64,000 nucleotides of DNA from Megaustenia siamemsis (Eukaryota > Mollusca > Gastropoda > Stylommatophora > Ariophantidae). Below, piece by piece: positions 19,800 through 30,500 of the stretch. The position numbers and the translations under genes were made by a program. Under the pieces are notes generated by a model. It did no database searches and was not told the origin of the DNA. It was given only the letters and a program-made list of their open reading frames with translations. The stretch spans positions 11,065,811 to 11,129,810 of the forward strand of contig JAVIAB010000102.1 in the NCBI GenBank assembly GCA_032433765.1. Reading direction: 5' to 3'. Each line of letters begins with the position of its first letter. Within the stretch, counting starts at the first letter, position 1.

Positions 19800-20392
19800 T
19801 ATTATACTTGGGCACAATAATAACATCAGATGGGAGATGCACCACAGAAATAAAAAGCAGAATACCAAAGCAGGCCAAAACAGCATTTCAGAAAATGAAA
19901 AAAATATCTCATGCAACAAATCTATGTCAATAAAAATGAGAAAAAGAGTTCATCGGTGCTATATAGAACCAATTCTGACCTATGGAAGCGAATCATGGAC
20001 AGTAGACAAACAAATGAAAAGACGATTAGAGACCACAGAGATGGGATTTCTCAGAAGAATGTTGAAAGTTCCCTGGACAGATAAAAAGACCAATGAGGAA
20101 GTGCTCAAAGAGGCCACCACAAAGAGGGAGCTCTAAAAAAACATCACAAAGAAGCAATCAACATTTTTCGGGCACATCATGAGAAGAGGACAGTTGGAAT
20201 ACTTGGTTACAGCTGGCAAAATAAAAGGAAAGAGAGGTCGCGGACGACAAAGAGAGAAAATACTGGATAGCTTGGTGTCATGGCATGAAAATCAGTCAAC
20301 AACAGAACTGATACGATGCACTGTAGATAGAAGATTGTGGAGGGACATGATCGCCTACGCCAACCGGTATGGCACATGATGATGATGATTAT
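19800..20392 (+). mobile_element. LINE family C, 3' end, plus strand
   Basis: Encodes KMRKRVHRCYIEPILTYGSE, MGFLRRMLKVPWTDKKTNEE, TKREL-stop, then STFFGHIMRRGQLEYLVTAG, GRGRQREKILDSLVSWHEN and DRRLWRDMIAYANRYGT-stop. It ends with ATGATGATGATTAT. A single premature TAA (about 20135) separates two otherwise good blocks, so this is a fairly young copy. Confidence 0.9.
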
Positions 20393-20394
20393 AG

Positions 20395-20675
20395 AAGGAA
20401 ACTTCCGAGGCGATAATCAGCGAACCAGTTCATAGGAAGAGGTATGTTTACAGCACTCGGAAAAATTGACAAATAATCAACAACAGAAAAAAATATGGAC
20501 CAAAGCAGGATCGAACCCGTACTCAGTGGCATAGCGCCTTGCCACCCAGGGGTGGTTGCCACAGAGAGAAATCGACGAACAGAAATCCCAACTGGTACAA
20601 CCGGGATTTAAACTCACAACGTCTCTGTCTCGAGACCGGCGTCTTGCCTCTAGACCAACTGTTCATTGAAATTGT
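20395..20675 (-). mobile_element. SINE-2 joined to SINE-3 fragment, minus strand
   Basis: 20395-20553 is a complete inverted SINE-2 (AGAGGTATGTTTACAGCACT, GGATCGAACCCGTAC). 20554-20665 is the SINE-3 head (GGGATTTAAACTCACAACGT, CCGGCGTCTTGCC). Confidence 0.82.
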
Positions 20676-20924
20676 AATTATGATAATTTAATAGCGACGA
20701 TGAAGAACAGGAAATGAAAAAAATAAACACTTTCCCGTTACCTTGGCAACAGAGATGTCCAAATCACTTCCGCCGTGCCCGCTATCGCTAGTTTCAACTG
20801 AAGAACTACTACACAGGTCAAGGTCGTGACCCGCTGACCCTGGACCATGCTGGTTGCAAGGAAAAAAAAAAGTAAAACGTATTAGGAAAAAGTGAAATAA
20901 TGATTTTTTTTTTTAAAAAAGGAA

Positions 20925-21045
20925 AAAAGTGGAATGGTAACAGCTTTACGTAGGTGAGAAACAAAATAAAAGTAGATTGACGTTTCGGGCAAATAGTCCT
21001 TCAGCTGCAACAATAAACAACGAACACCTTATGGAAAAAAAAAAA
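20925..21045 (-). mobile_element. Penelope-like LTR fragment, minus strand
   Basis: The complement of 20979-21008 reads CAGCTGAAGGACTATTTGCC then CGAAACGTC, a degenerate version of the hammerhead-like segment; GCTTTACGTA is also shared. Stem II pairing is poor in this copy. Confidence 0.55.
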
Positions 21046-21059
21046 AATTTATATGCAGC

Positions 21060-21540
21060 AAAATGTGTCAACGTAAGAAATTATATATGTAAAAAAATGT
21101 ATATGGAACAAAATGTATATGTAACAAATGTATATGTAACAAAATGTATATGTAACAAAAGTATATGTAACAAAATATATATGAAACAAATCTACATTTA
21201 ACAAATGTATATGTAACAAAATGTATATGTATCAAATGTATATGTAATAAAATGTATATGTAACACATGTACATGTAACAAATGTATATGTAACAAATGT
21301 ACATGTAGTAAAATGTATATGTAACAAATGTATATGTAACAAATGTACATGTAACAAATGTATATGTAAGAAAATGTATATGTAAGAAAATGTATATGTA
21401 ACAAAATGTATATTTAACAAATGTATATATAACAAAATGCATCTGTAACAAAATGCATATGTAACAAATATATATGTAACAAAATGTATATGTAACAAAT
21501 GTATATGTAACAAAACGTATATGTAACAAAATGTTAACAT
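21060..21540 (-). repeat. Minisatellite, 14-17-bp unit (ATGTATATGTAACAAA)
   Basis: About 28 units of ATGTATATGTAACAAA of variable length, next to the PLE LTR. Open frames on both strands are artefacts. Confidence 0.95.
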
Positions 21541-21754
21541 GTAATTTGTTTTCATTTACATCGAAGGTTTCAACAAGTTAAATGAATAGCAATCGTCAAG
21601 ACGGTTAAGTGGATGCAAGGGCGATAACTTTAATAGTAAATACACTGATGGGTCTGTGCAGCAAGGAGAGAAACTTGGATGGGGTTTGTGTGCTACTATC
21701 AATGACAGATTCATTGCAATGTAGAATGGGGCTTATTATGTAATGGAGAGTGAA

Positions 21755-21940
21755 AAAAATGGTATGGTAAAAACTTTACGTGATTGATAGACGATACAGA
21801 TTTGAACGACGTTTCGGCTGAATAGACCTTCAGCAGGAACTAACAAACAACACGCACACACACATATATCTAAGTAAATAAAACGAAAGCTCCATAGCTA
21901 ACTAGTAATGAAACATCCAAAGCCATTATTATGTAGCAAT
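21755..21940 (-). mobile_element. Penelope-like LTR, minus strand
   Basis: The complement matches 7225-7400: TTACTAGTTAGCTATGGAGC, TTGTTAGTTCCTGCTGAAGG, CGAAACGTCGTTCAAATC, ACGTAAAGTTTTTACC. The hammerhead-like core is at 21808-21837; the stem is weakened by GGTC/CAGCC. Confidence 0.65.
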
Positions 21941-21944
21941 CTCC

Positions 21945-23610
21945 AGAGTGGAAATAGAGAGCGAAACAGTCCTACCGTTGTCAAGTGTGTTTAAGAGAGA
22001 CAATATTAGTGAACCAGACCTACCTCTGTCAAGTGTGTTTAAGAGACACAAATTTGTGAACCAGACCTACCTCTGTCAAGTGTGTTTAAGAGACACAAAT
22101 TAGTGAAACAGTCTACCTCTGCCAAGTTTGTTTAAGAGAAACAAATTAGTGAACCAGACCTACCTCTGTCAAGTGTGTTTAAGAGACACAAATTAGTGAA
22201 CCAGACCTACCGTTGTCAAGTGTGTTTAAGATACAAAATTAGTGAAACAGTCTACCTCTGTCAAGTATGTTTAAGAGACACAGCTTAGTGAACCAGACCT
22301 ACCGTTGTCAAGTGTTCTTAAGAGACACAAATTAGTGAAACAGTCTACCTCTGTCAAGTGTGTTTAAGAGACACAGCTTAGTGAACCAGACCTACCGTTG
22401 TCAAGTGTTCTTAAGAGACACAAATTAGTGAAACAGTCTACCTCTGTCAAGTGTGTTTAAGAGATACAAATTAGTGAAACAGTCTACCTCTGTCAAGTGT
22501 GTTTAAGAGACACAAATTAGTGATACTGTCTTGCCTTTGTCAAGTGTGTTTAAGAGACACAATTAGTGAAACAGTCTACCTCTGTCAAGTGTGTTTAAGA
22601 GACACAAATTAGTGAAACAGTCTACCTCTGTGAAGTGTGTTTAAGAGACACAAATTAGTGAAACAGTCTACCTCTGTCAAGTGTTTTTAAGAGACACAAA
22701 TTAGTGAAACAGTCTACCTCTGTCAAGTGTGTTTAAGAGACACAAATTAGTGAAACAGTCTACCTCTGTGAAGTGTGTTTAAGAGACACAAATTAGTGAA
22801 ACAGTCTACCTCTGTCAAGTGTGTTTAAAAGACACAAATTAGTGAAACAGTCTACCTCTGTCAAGTGTGTTTAAGAGACACAAATTAGTGAACCAGACCT
22901 ACCGTTGTCAAGTGTGTTTAAGAGACACAAATTAGTGAAACAGTACTACCGTTGTCAAGTGTGTTTAAGAGACACAAATTAGTGAAACAGTACTACCGTT
23001 GTCAAGTGTGTTTAAGAGAGACAAATTAGTGAAACAGTCCTGCCTTTGTCAAGTGTGTTTAAGAGACACAAATTAGTGAAACAATCCTGCCTTTGTCAAG
23101 TATGTTTAAGAGACACAAATTAATGAAACAGTCCTGCCTTTGTCAAGTGTGTTTAAGAGACACAAATTAGTGAAACAGTCCTGCCTTTGTCAAGTGTGTT
23201 TAAGAGAGACAATATTAGTGAAACAATCCTACCGTTGTCAAGTGTGTTTAAGAGACACAAATTAGTGAAACAGTCCTGCCTTTGTCAAGTGTGTTTAAGA
23301 GAGACAATATTAGTGAAACAGTCCTACCGTTGTAAAGTGTGTTTAAGAGACACAAATTAGTGAAACTGTTCTGCCTTTGTCAAGTGTGTTTAAGAGACAC
23401 AATATTAGTGAAACAGTCCTACCGTTGTCAAGTGTGTTTAAGAGACACAAATTAGTGAAACAGTCCTACCTCTGTCAAGTATGTTTAAGAGACACAAATT
23501 AGTGAAACAGTCCTACCTCTGTCAAGTATGTTTAAGAGACACAAATTAGTGAAACAGTCCTACCTCTGTCAAGTATGTTTAAGAGACACAAATTAGTGAA
23601 ACAGTTCTCA
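21945..23610 (+). repeat. Satellite array, 46-47-bp unit, about 35 copies
   Basis: Unit TCAAGTGTGTTTAAGAGACA, CAAATTAGTGAAACAGTC, CTACCTCTG. Variant blocks (ACCAGACCTACCGTTG; CAGTCCTGCCTTTG; CAGTCTACCTCTG) occur in runs, suggesting local higher-order amplification. There are no unique spacers. The right end breaks into LINE A at about 23605. Confidence 0.96.
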
Positions 23611-24395
23611 TATTGTCCAATCTATATACTGAGCAGATCATGAAAAACATCACAGAGGTGTCATGATAAAATATTAATGGTGAGATAATCAATAACCTAA
23701 GATATGCTGAAGATAATGAATTACTAGCAGAAAATCCTAAAGATCTACAACAATTACTTAATAAAATAAACATGACAAGCAAAATATATGGATTAGATAT
23801 GAATATCAAATGACTAAAACTATGATCATAAACAAAAATAATACTCAAAACCTACAAGTGGATATCAACGTTCAAGGAACAGACCTAGAGACAGTTCAGA
23901 GCTACAACTACCTGGTGCATACTATAACCAGTGATGGGGAATGTAAAATTGAAATAAAGAAAAGAATACAAATGTCAAAAAGAATTTTAATGCCATGAAA
24001 AATATACTAACATCAAAACAAATAACACCAGAACTAAAACTAAGAATAGCAAAATGTTACATCTTCTCAATATTCCTGCATGGTACAGAAACATGGACAT
24101 TAGACAAGAAAACAACAGAAAATTGAAGCCGTTGAAATGTGAATTTATAGAAGATTAGGAAGAATTTGATGCAAGGAAAAGAAAACAAACGATGAAGTCT
24201 TAAAACAACTAAAAATGAAAAGAGAACTACTGAACACAATTAAAACAAGGCAAATTAGATTTTTGGTCATGTTAAAAGACATAACAGCCTATTAAAAGTA
24301 TTCTTGGGGGGGGGGAATACAAGGTAAAAGAGGCAGAGGCAGAGGCCGACCAAGACTAACATGGACAGGTAACATCAAAAGACTTTGTGAGCAAG
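23608..24395 (+). mobile_element. LINE family A, RT C-terminal half and 3' region, decayed
   Basis: Begins within the RT (SNLYTEQI-like) and reads NLRYAEDNELLAENPKDLQQ, so the YADD box is YAED. Then come MTKTMIINKNNTQN, DLETVQSYNYLVHTITSDGE, and the later RLGRI, LKQLKMKREL blocks, with frameshifts at about 24000 and 24110 and a G-run. A non-functional copy truncated on both sides. Confidence 0.88.
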
Positions 24396-24560
24396 GGCGG
24401 TTGTTGGTTAGATTTCTGGTAGCGTCGAGAGGACATCTATAGCTTGCAAAGGTGAGCCTTGACTTGTGACGTCACGCTAGTAGTACTGCAAGCAGGCCTA
24501 TTACTGAAGACAGCTGTGGGGGTTACCTAGGCCGATATAATGTCATGGAGACAAATAATA
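24396..24560. other. Unassigned short unique stretch
   Basis: No match elsewhere in the window between the LINE A fragment and the SINE-2 pieces. Confidence 0.4.
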
Positions 24561-24772
24561 ATAAATGAATATTATTCTAGAGGGAAACTTCCGAGGCGAT
24601 AATGAGCGAATCTATTCAGAGGAAGAGGTGTGTTTACAGCTGAGTGGCAGCGTTCCCTAGCGTTTGGCTTCTCGTGACAAGGCGCTGTGCCACTGAATAC
24701 GGGTTCGATCCTGCTTCGGTCTATATATTGTTCTTTGTTTTTCTTCTGTTGTTGATTATTTAACATTCATCA
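24560..24772. mobile_element. SINE-2 foldback: inverted tail joined to forward head
   Basis: 24560-24637 is the inverted SINE-2 tail (GGAAACTTCCGAGGCGATAA, GAAGAGGTGTGTTTACAG). Immediately after CAG comes the forward head (CTGAGTGGCAGCGTTCCC ... GGGTTCGATCCTGC). Normal copies continue differently, so this is an inversion junction. Confidence 0.75.
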
Positions 24773-26389
24773 TCATTGAGTGCCGTCTCCGCAACGAAGG
24801 TTGGCTACCATGGAGCGCCATTTTGCTCTATCTCTTGCTTTGATGGTGCAGGTTGTCATCGGTTGATTTGTCCATCTTTTGATGTTACTCGTCCATGTTA
24901 ATCTTGGTCTGCCTCTGCCTCTTTTACCTTGTATTTTCCCCTCCAGGATCACTTTCAGTAGGCTGTTGTGTCTTTTAACATGGCCTAAGAATCGCATTTG
25001 TCTTGTTCTAATTGTGTTCAGAAGTTCTCTTTTCATTTTTAGTTGTTTTAAGACTTTGTCATTTGTTTTCTTTTCCTTCCATCCAATTCTACCTATTCTT
25101 CTATATATCCACATTTCAAAGGCTTCAATTCTCTGTTCTGTTTTCTTGTCTAATGTCCATGTTTCAGCACCATATAGGAATATTGAGAAGATGTAACATT
25201 TTGCTATTCTTAGTTTTAGCTCTGGTGTTATTTGTTTTGATGTTAGTATGTCCTTCATGACATTAAAATTACTTTTTGCCATTCCTATTCTTTTGTTTAT
25301 TTCAGTTGTACATTTTCCATCACTGGTTATAGTATGTCCAAGGTAGTTATAGTTCTGAACTGTCTCAAGGTCTATTCCTTCAATTTTGATATCCACTTGT
25401 GGGTTTTGAGTATTTTCTTTGTTATTGATCATAGTTTTAGTCTTTTTGATATTCATATCTAGTCCATATTTTTTGCTTGTCGTGTTTATTTCATTAAGTA
25501 ATTGTTGTAGGTCTTTAGGATTTTCTGCTAGTAGTACAGTATCGTCAGCATATCTTAGGTTATTGATTATCTTTCCATTAATTTGTAGGCCTGGCATCTC
25601 TATGATGTTTTTAAAGATTTGCTCAGTGTATAGATTGAACAAGCTTGGTGATAGGATGCATCCTTGTCTTACTCCTCTTTTTATATCAATGGGTGTAGAG
25701 AACTCTTTGTTATATTTTATTATTGCTGTTTGCTCCCAGTATAGATTGCATATTAGTCGTATATCCATGTCATCTAGATGTATCTCTTTTAGGCATTCTA
25801 TAAGTTGTTTGTGGTGTACTCTATCAAAAGCTTTGGTGTAGTCTATGAAGCAGGAATATATTGGTTTGTTTACTTCTGTGTATTTTTCGATTAATGTTCT
25901 CATGCAGAATATGGCTTCTTTTGTCCCGCTATTTTTCCTAAATCCAAATTGCTGCTCATCTAATTCAGTATTGATTTTATTCTGAATCCTTCCTTGTATA
26001 ACTTTTAGCAAGATTTTTGTAACATGGCTCATTAGGCTTATTGTTCTAAAGTCACTGCATTCAACTGCACCATTCTTTTTAGGCAATGCAATGAAAGTTG
26101 ATGTTTTTAGTTCATTTGGTATGTATCCTGTGTGGTATATGTCGTTGCATATGTCTGTAATCACTTCAATGCCAAAATCTTCAAGTGCCTGTATCATCTC
26201 TATCTGTATGCTTTCAGGTCCTGCTGCTTTTCCCCTTTTCATTGTTTTTATAGCTTTTTCCACCTCATATTTTAAGATTTTATAGCCTGATGTACATTTT
26301 ATAACTGGTTTCTTGTCCCTTTGATCATGAAATAGTTCTGTTATATATTCCTGCCATCTATCTAATATATCCTTATTGTCTGTTAGCAT
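24773..26389 (-). CDS. LINE family A reverse transcriptase ORF (538 residues), minus
   Basis: Longest TE ORF in the window. It encodes the RT of a non-LTR retrotransposon, which copies the element RNA at the target site. Visible motifs: KRGKAAGPES (about 51-60), EQQFGFRKNSGTKEAI (145-160), FIDYTKAFDRVHH (181-193, first catalytic Asp), RGVRQGCILSP (238-248), LRYADDTVLLAEN (278-290, YADD catalytic pair), then the GKC segment and C-terminal YGAETW, RRIGRIGWKEKK, FLGHVKRH, GRGRPRLTW, ending CGDGTQ. No stop or frameshift interrupts these 538 codons. The Met is only the first in-frame ATG; the endonuclease and linker lie upstream in a different frame (26373-26720), so the whole copy is defective. 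RTE-like clade by layout (inference). It ends with a CATCATCATTGAG-type tail. Confidence 0.92.
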   Translation of the reverse strand: MLTDNKDILDRWQEYITELFHDQRDKKPVIKCTSGYKILKYEVEKAIKTMKRGKAAGPESIQIEMIQALEDFGIEVITDICNDIYHTGYIPNELKTSTFIALPKKNGAVECSDFRTISLMSHVTKILLKVIQGRIQNKINTELDEQQFGFRKNSGTKEAIFCMRTLIEKYTEVNKPIYSCFIDYTKAFDRVHHKQLIECLKEIHLDDMDIRLICNLYWEQTAIIKYNKEFSTPIDIKRGVRQGCILSPSLFNLYTEQIFKNIIEMPGLQINGKIINNLRYADDTVLLAENPKDLQQLLNEINTTSKKYGLDMNIKKTKTMINNKENTQNPQVDIKIEGIDLETVQNYNYLGHTITSDGKCTTEINKRIGMAKSNFNVMKDILTSKQITPELKLRIAKCYIFSIFLYGAETWTLDKKTEQRIEAFEMWIYRRIGRIGWKEKKTNDKVLKQLKMKRELLNTIRTRQMRFLGHVKRHNSLLKVILEGKIQGKRGRGRPRLTWTSNIKRWTNQPMTTCTIKARDRAKWRSMVANLRCGDGTQ

Positions 26390-26935
26390 TTTTCCTTTTT
26401 TGTCTGCAATGCATCCACCTTCTGTGGCTTTTTTTATTTTTATTAGTCATTCTCTTTATTTCTGTGTGCATTCCTCTTAGGTCTTGTTTGCTTTCCATAG
26501 TTTCTATTTCTCTACATTTTTGGCTGAGCCAGTCTTCTTTTGCCTTTTTGCACATTTTGCGTATCTCATTATCTATTTTATTGTATTGGGCAGTGTTCTT
26601 CGCTTGTCTCCTTTCTTCCATTTTTTCTAAGATGGTGTTAGTTATCCATTTTTGTTTTTTGTTCTTTTCTCTTTTGGGTAAGGTGTCGCAGGCTTTTTTA
26701 TGCTTTTCTTTATGCATTGCCATTTGGTTGTTACTTTTTCATCAGGATTTTCTCTTCTGTATTGTTCAATTTCATCCTCTAGCAGCTTCTGGTATGTGTT
26801 CTTTACTTGTATTGTAGGTATCTTTAATATCTTTTTGATTTAAAGCTGTTATGTCGAGTGGGTTTGTTGATGAATCAGATTTTTGCTTGTTTCTCTTTAG
26901 TTTGATTTGGTCGAATTTAACATTAATATTTAATA
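26373..26935 (-). pseudogene. LINE family A linker region between endonuclease and RT, frameshifted
   Basis: Encodes KEKHKKACDTLPKREK, KKQKWITNTILEKMEERRQA, NEIRKMCKKAKEDWLSQKC and ETMESKQDLRGMHTEIKRMT, matching the plus-strand copy at 62100-62400. A frameshift near 26400-26435 separates it from the RT ORF. The element stops at about 26935, so no endonuclease is present. Confidence 0.85.
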
Positions 26936-26942
26936 TTAAAGG

Positions 26943-27392
26943 AAATGACTATGGAGGCAAAACGGGCACTCTACACTTCAATCTTCATCCCAACGTTGTG
27001 CTACCAATGCCAGACCTGGACCCTAGATGCAAGAACAATAAGAAAAATAACCTCTACAGAGATGAAATGTGTTAGACGAATGACAGGAAACAGTCTGAGA
27101 GATAAGATCAGAAATGAAGAACTGAGAAAAAAGCTAGGAATAGCCCCCGCCATAGAATATATAAGGAAACAACAGATAAAATGGTTTGGCCACGTGGCAA
27201 GGCAGAAAGTACCAAACACAACACAACGAGCCTTCAACAAACGTTGTGAGAACACCAGACCCAAGGGTCGACCACGTAAAAGATGGGTCGATGCAATATT
27301 AGAAGCACTAGGAAACATAACAGCAGCAGAGGCGAACAGAAGAGCAAAAGACCGCAAATTATATCTCCCCTCGACGCTGAAAGGCAGATGAG
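26943..27392 (+). mobile_element. LINE family D, 3' end, plus strand, open frame of 148 codons
   Basis: Reads MTMEAKRALYTSIFIPTLCY, QTWTLDARTIRKIT, CVRRMTGNSLRDKIRNEELR, IRKQQIKWFGHVARQK, RPKGRPRKRWVDAILEALGN and ends STLKGR-stop. This part is fully open but RT is missing (5'-truncated). It meets LINE A (minus) head-to-head at about 26940 and ends in GAGGAAGGAAAG. Confidence 0.9.
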
Positions 27393-27409
27393 GAAGGAAA
27401 GAAAAAGAA

Positions 27410-27485
27410 GAAGTTGATTATTTGTCATTTTTTCCGAGTGCTGTAAACATACCTCTTCCTCTGAATTGATTCGCTGATATGATGT
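27410..27485 (+). mobile_element. SINE-2 tail fragment
   Basis: TTGATTATTTGTCATTTTTT, GAGTGCTGTAAACATACCTC and CTGATATGATG are the SINE-2 tail without the head. It starts 40 bp from the protocadherin stop codon. Confidence 0.8.
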
Positions 27486-27524
27486 CATGCCTAACTAGAG
27501 AAAGTTATCGACATTCAATTGAAG

Positions 27525-30500
27525 TTAGACGCTATCATCAAAGCCAGGCAGCGATTGTGTACTTACTTGTCTGATATCAGTCGGTCTCTTGTTGACTATC
27601 AATCTGACTAGTGCTTTATGTTTCTCCAATGCCACGCCAATCATTTCATCAGCTGCCTTGCTCTCTATGCAACCTGGACTGTCATTGGCTGAAGTTTCTA
27701 CTTTTCTTGTGCAATTTTTGCTTTTCGAAATCTCATTGGCTGGATTATCTGCTAATCTGGTATGAACATTGATCCTCAGACTCTCATTGGTTGAAGGATC
27801 TATTTCTCTTGCATGCATATTTGTGTTCGAAATTTCATTGGCTGAGAGATCTACAATTCTTGCATGGAAATTAGTTCTTGAACTCTCGTTTGGTTGGATA
27901 TTCGCGTGGATATTGTTCCCCAGAATTTGATTACTTAGTTTATTTTCAATTTTAAAATTACTTTTGCTTTTCGGGCTTCCGTTTGGGGATGTTATTGAAC
28001 GGTTATAGGTTTCCAGATTATCGCCCCTTTGGTGTGATGATTCTATAGGTGTCTCTTTAAAAGGGACGGTGGGTGGATTCCTATGCAGATATGATTTGTT
28101 GGAAGCTGTTTCCTCTGAAGTTGATAAATGAAACGTCCGAGGTATGTAGCAATCATATAGGATCTGATGAGGTGAGCTGTTTACGTTAAAGGTGTGTTTA
28201 TCACAGTTTGAGTTAATTGGAGTGTTGGCCGGTTCTGTGGCGTTAGGATAGTCTGATGATGTGACTGCTTTGTCAAATGTCACAGATTTTTTGCTCGTGA
28301 TAAGCCGACTGTTTGGAGATGGGAATGAGCATTTGTTGGGCAGGAATGAGCTGGAGATGATGTGTTGGTCAAAGTCGTGTTTTGTCTCGGAGTCTTGGAG
28401 AAAGTCTTCGGGAGATGCGATAATGGGTTTGAAGTTAGAATTGCGTGCTTCTTTGGTCGTGTGACTTTTTCTGTTGTCGGTATATTTGATGAAGCACAAA
28501 GTAACGATGACTGTAGCGGCAATGAAAAGAGTGGCACAGACCATGGTAATAACGATAGTTGTGTACGATTCTTTGGATCGTTTCATTTGTGCTTGTTGGG
28601 TGATTTCCAGTTGCAGCATTGCGCGTATTGCTCTTTGTGGAACTCCGTTGTCTTGCACGACGAGTGTTATATTGTAGCTTAGAGGGTTAACGTTAACGAG
28701 TGGGGAGACAAGAGTTAACAGACCCGAATCTTTGTTAATCCTAAAAATGTTAGCAATCACGTGACTTGAAGCTGTGAAGGAGTACGTTAAACGTCCGTTC
28801 TCTCCAGTGTCCGGATCATGAGCTAGAACTGTGATGACCTCATGACCTGGCGACATATTTAAGTTAAGGGTCACGCTAAAATTATCTTTGCTGGGAAACA
28901 CTAGAACAGGGTCATTGTCGTTTTCATCTTGAACTTCAATCTGAATCTCAACGGAGGAATTCCGTGGGGGAATCCCCAAATCAACGGCAGTAATAACAAA
29001 GTTATATTGTTTTGTTGATTCATAATCAAGGGACTTAATAAGTTTGAGAGTTCCGTCCCCTTTAGAAAGAGAATACGGTGGATCCGGGTGAAGTGGTGAA
29101 TGCACGAGAACGTACTCAACCAAACCACCGAGCCGAAGGTCGAGATCTCTAGCACTCACTTGTCCGATAACTGAGTTAACCGCAGAACTTTCAGAAACTA
29201 TAAAATTATAACGGGAGTTATCGAACCTCGGACTCTCATCATTTTCATCATCAATATTTACGGTCACAGTCGCTGTTGCTGTCATGGGAGATAACCCAAC
29301 ATCAAACGCATACACTTGGAAAATATATTGATCTTTCACCTCCCTATCAAGTCCCTTAATCGATGTGTACAAATTACCATTCAATTCGTCTATTTTAAAT
29401 TCCACAACAGTATACTCAACAGAATAACGAATCAAACCGTTGAGACCTTCATCTAAATCCGAAGCGAACACGTTCCCAACAAACTGTCCAATATCCTGAT
29501 TTTCAGTAACGGTCATTTCGTAAATCTGCCTTGTAAACTCGGGACGGTTATCATTTACATCTTCAACCAAAACTGTCAGGTTGGCCAAACTAGCAAGGGG
29601 CGGAGTCCCGTTATCCACACACTGGATTGTGATGACATGAACTGGCAGCTTTTCCCTGTCTAGATCTCTACCAACCGACACTGTGTATTCCCCTGGGCTG
29701 TTATATTCTTCTAAAGAAAAATAATCACTCGTTGCGCTACATTGTGTCTTTCCGTTCTCCCCAGAATCGGTATCTACCACATCAATAAGAGCAATTTTAG
29801 CCCCGACGACAACATCTTCAGAAACAATAGCATTACCGTTTCTAAACCTCCACTGACTAATCTTTATACTTGGTGGATTGTTAACAGTGTCTTCCACAAT
29901 TATCCGGACAGTTACCTCCGAAAACATCATAGGCGTCCCATGGTCAAATGCTTTAATCTTAAAAGTGAAAGAAGCCCCTCCTTCATTTTCTAAATTGTTG
30001 GCAAGAGTCACGTCCCCTGAGACGCTGTTTACCTCAAAGAAATTCAAAATTTTTCGATCAACATCCGCTGGAAACTCAAACCCAACTCGCCCATTTTCTC
30101 CATCGTCTGCGTCTCGGACAGAAACTGTTAGAATAGTAGTACCAACACGAGTGACCTCTTTCACGGTTTTCTCATAATTCTTCTCTTGAAACTCCGGTCT
30201 GTTATCATTCTCATCAATCACGCTAATAACAATCTGCAACTTCCCTTCGTTGCTTGGACTTCCTCCATCAGTTGCAACAAGCGTTAGCGTATAACTTCCA
30301 ATCGTTTCCCTGTCTATCTTTTCCAAAAGACGTAAATGCAAATCAAACTCTGCCGCCCCGTCTGTTTTGTTATGTCTTTCAACAACCAATCCGAATGTTT
30401 TATGTTGATCCGGCTCTAGACGATAGTTCTGGACCTTAAACGCGGGTTCGTAATCTCCGTCGGAGGCAACAGGTAGCTTGATTGTTGTGTTGACGTCAGC

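Noticed and set aside
21945..23610. CRISPR-like array
   Set aside because: Units are contiguous with no unique spacers, the setting is eukaryotic, and there are no cas genes.
24879..25841. Plus-strand open frames opposite the RT ORF
   Set aside because: Shadows of the minus-strand RT; no independent motif.
28028..28036. RGD motif in the protocadherin (QRGDNLE)
   Set aside because: It lies in the predicted cytoplasmic tail, so it cannot be an integrin ligand.
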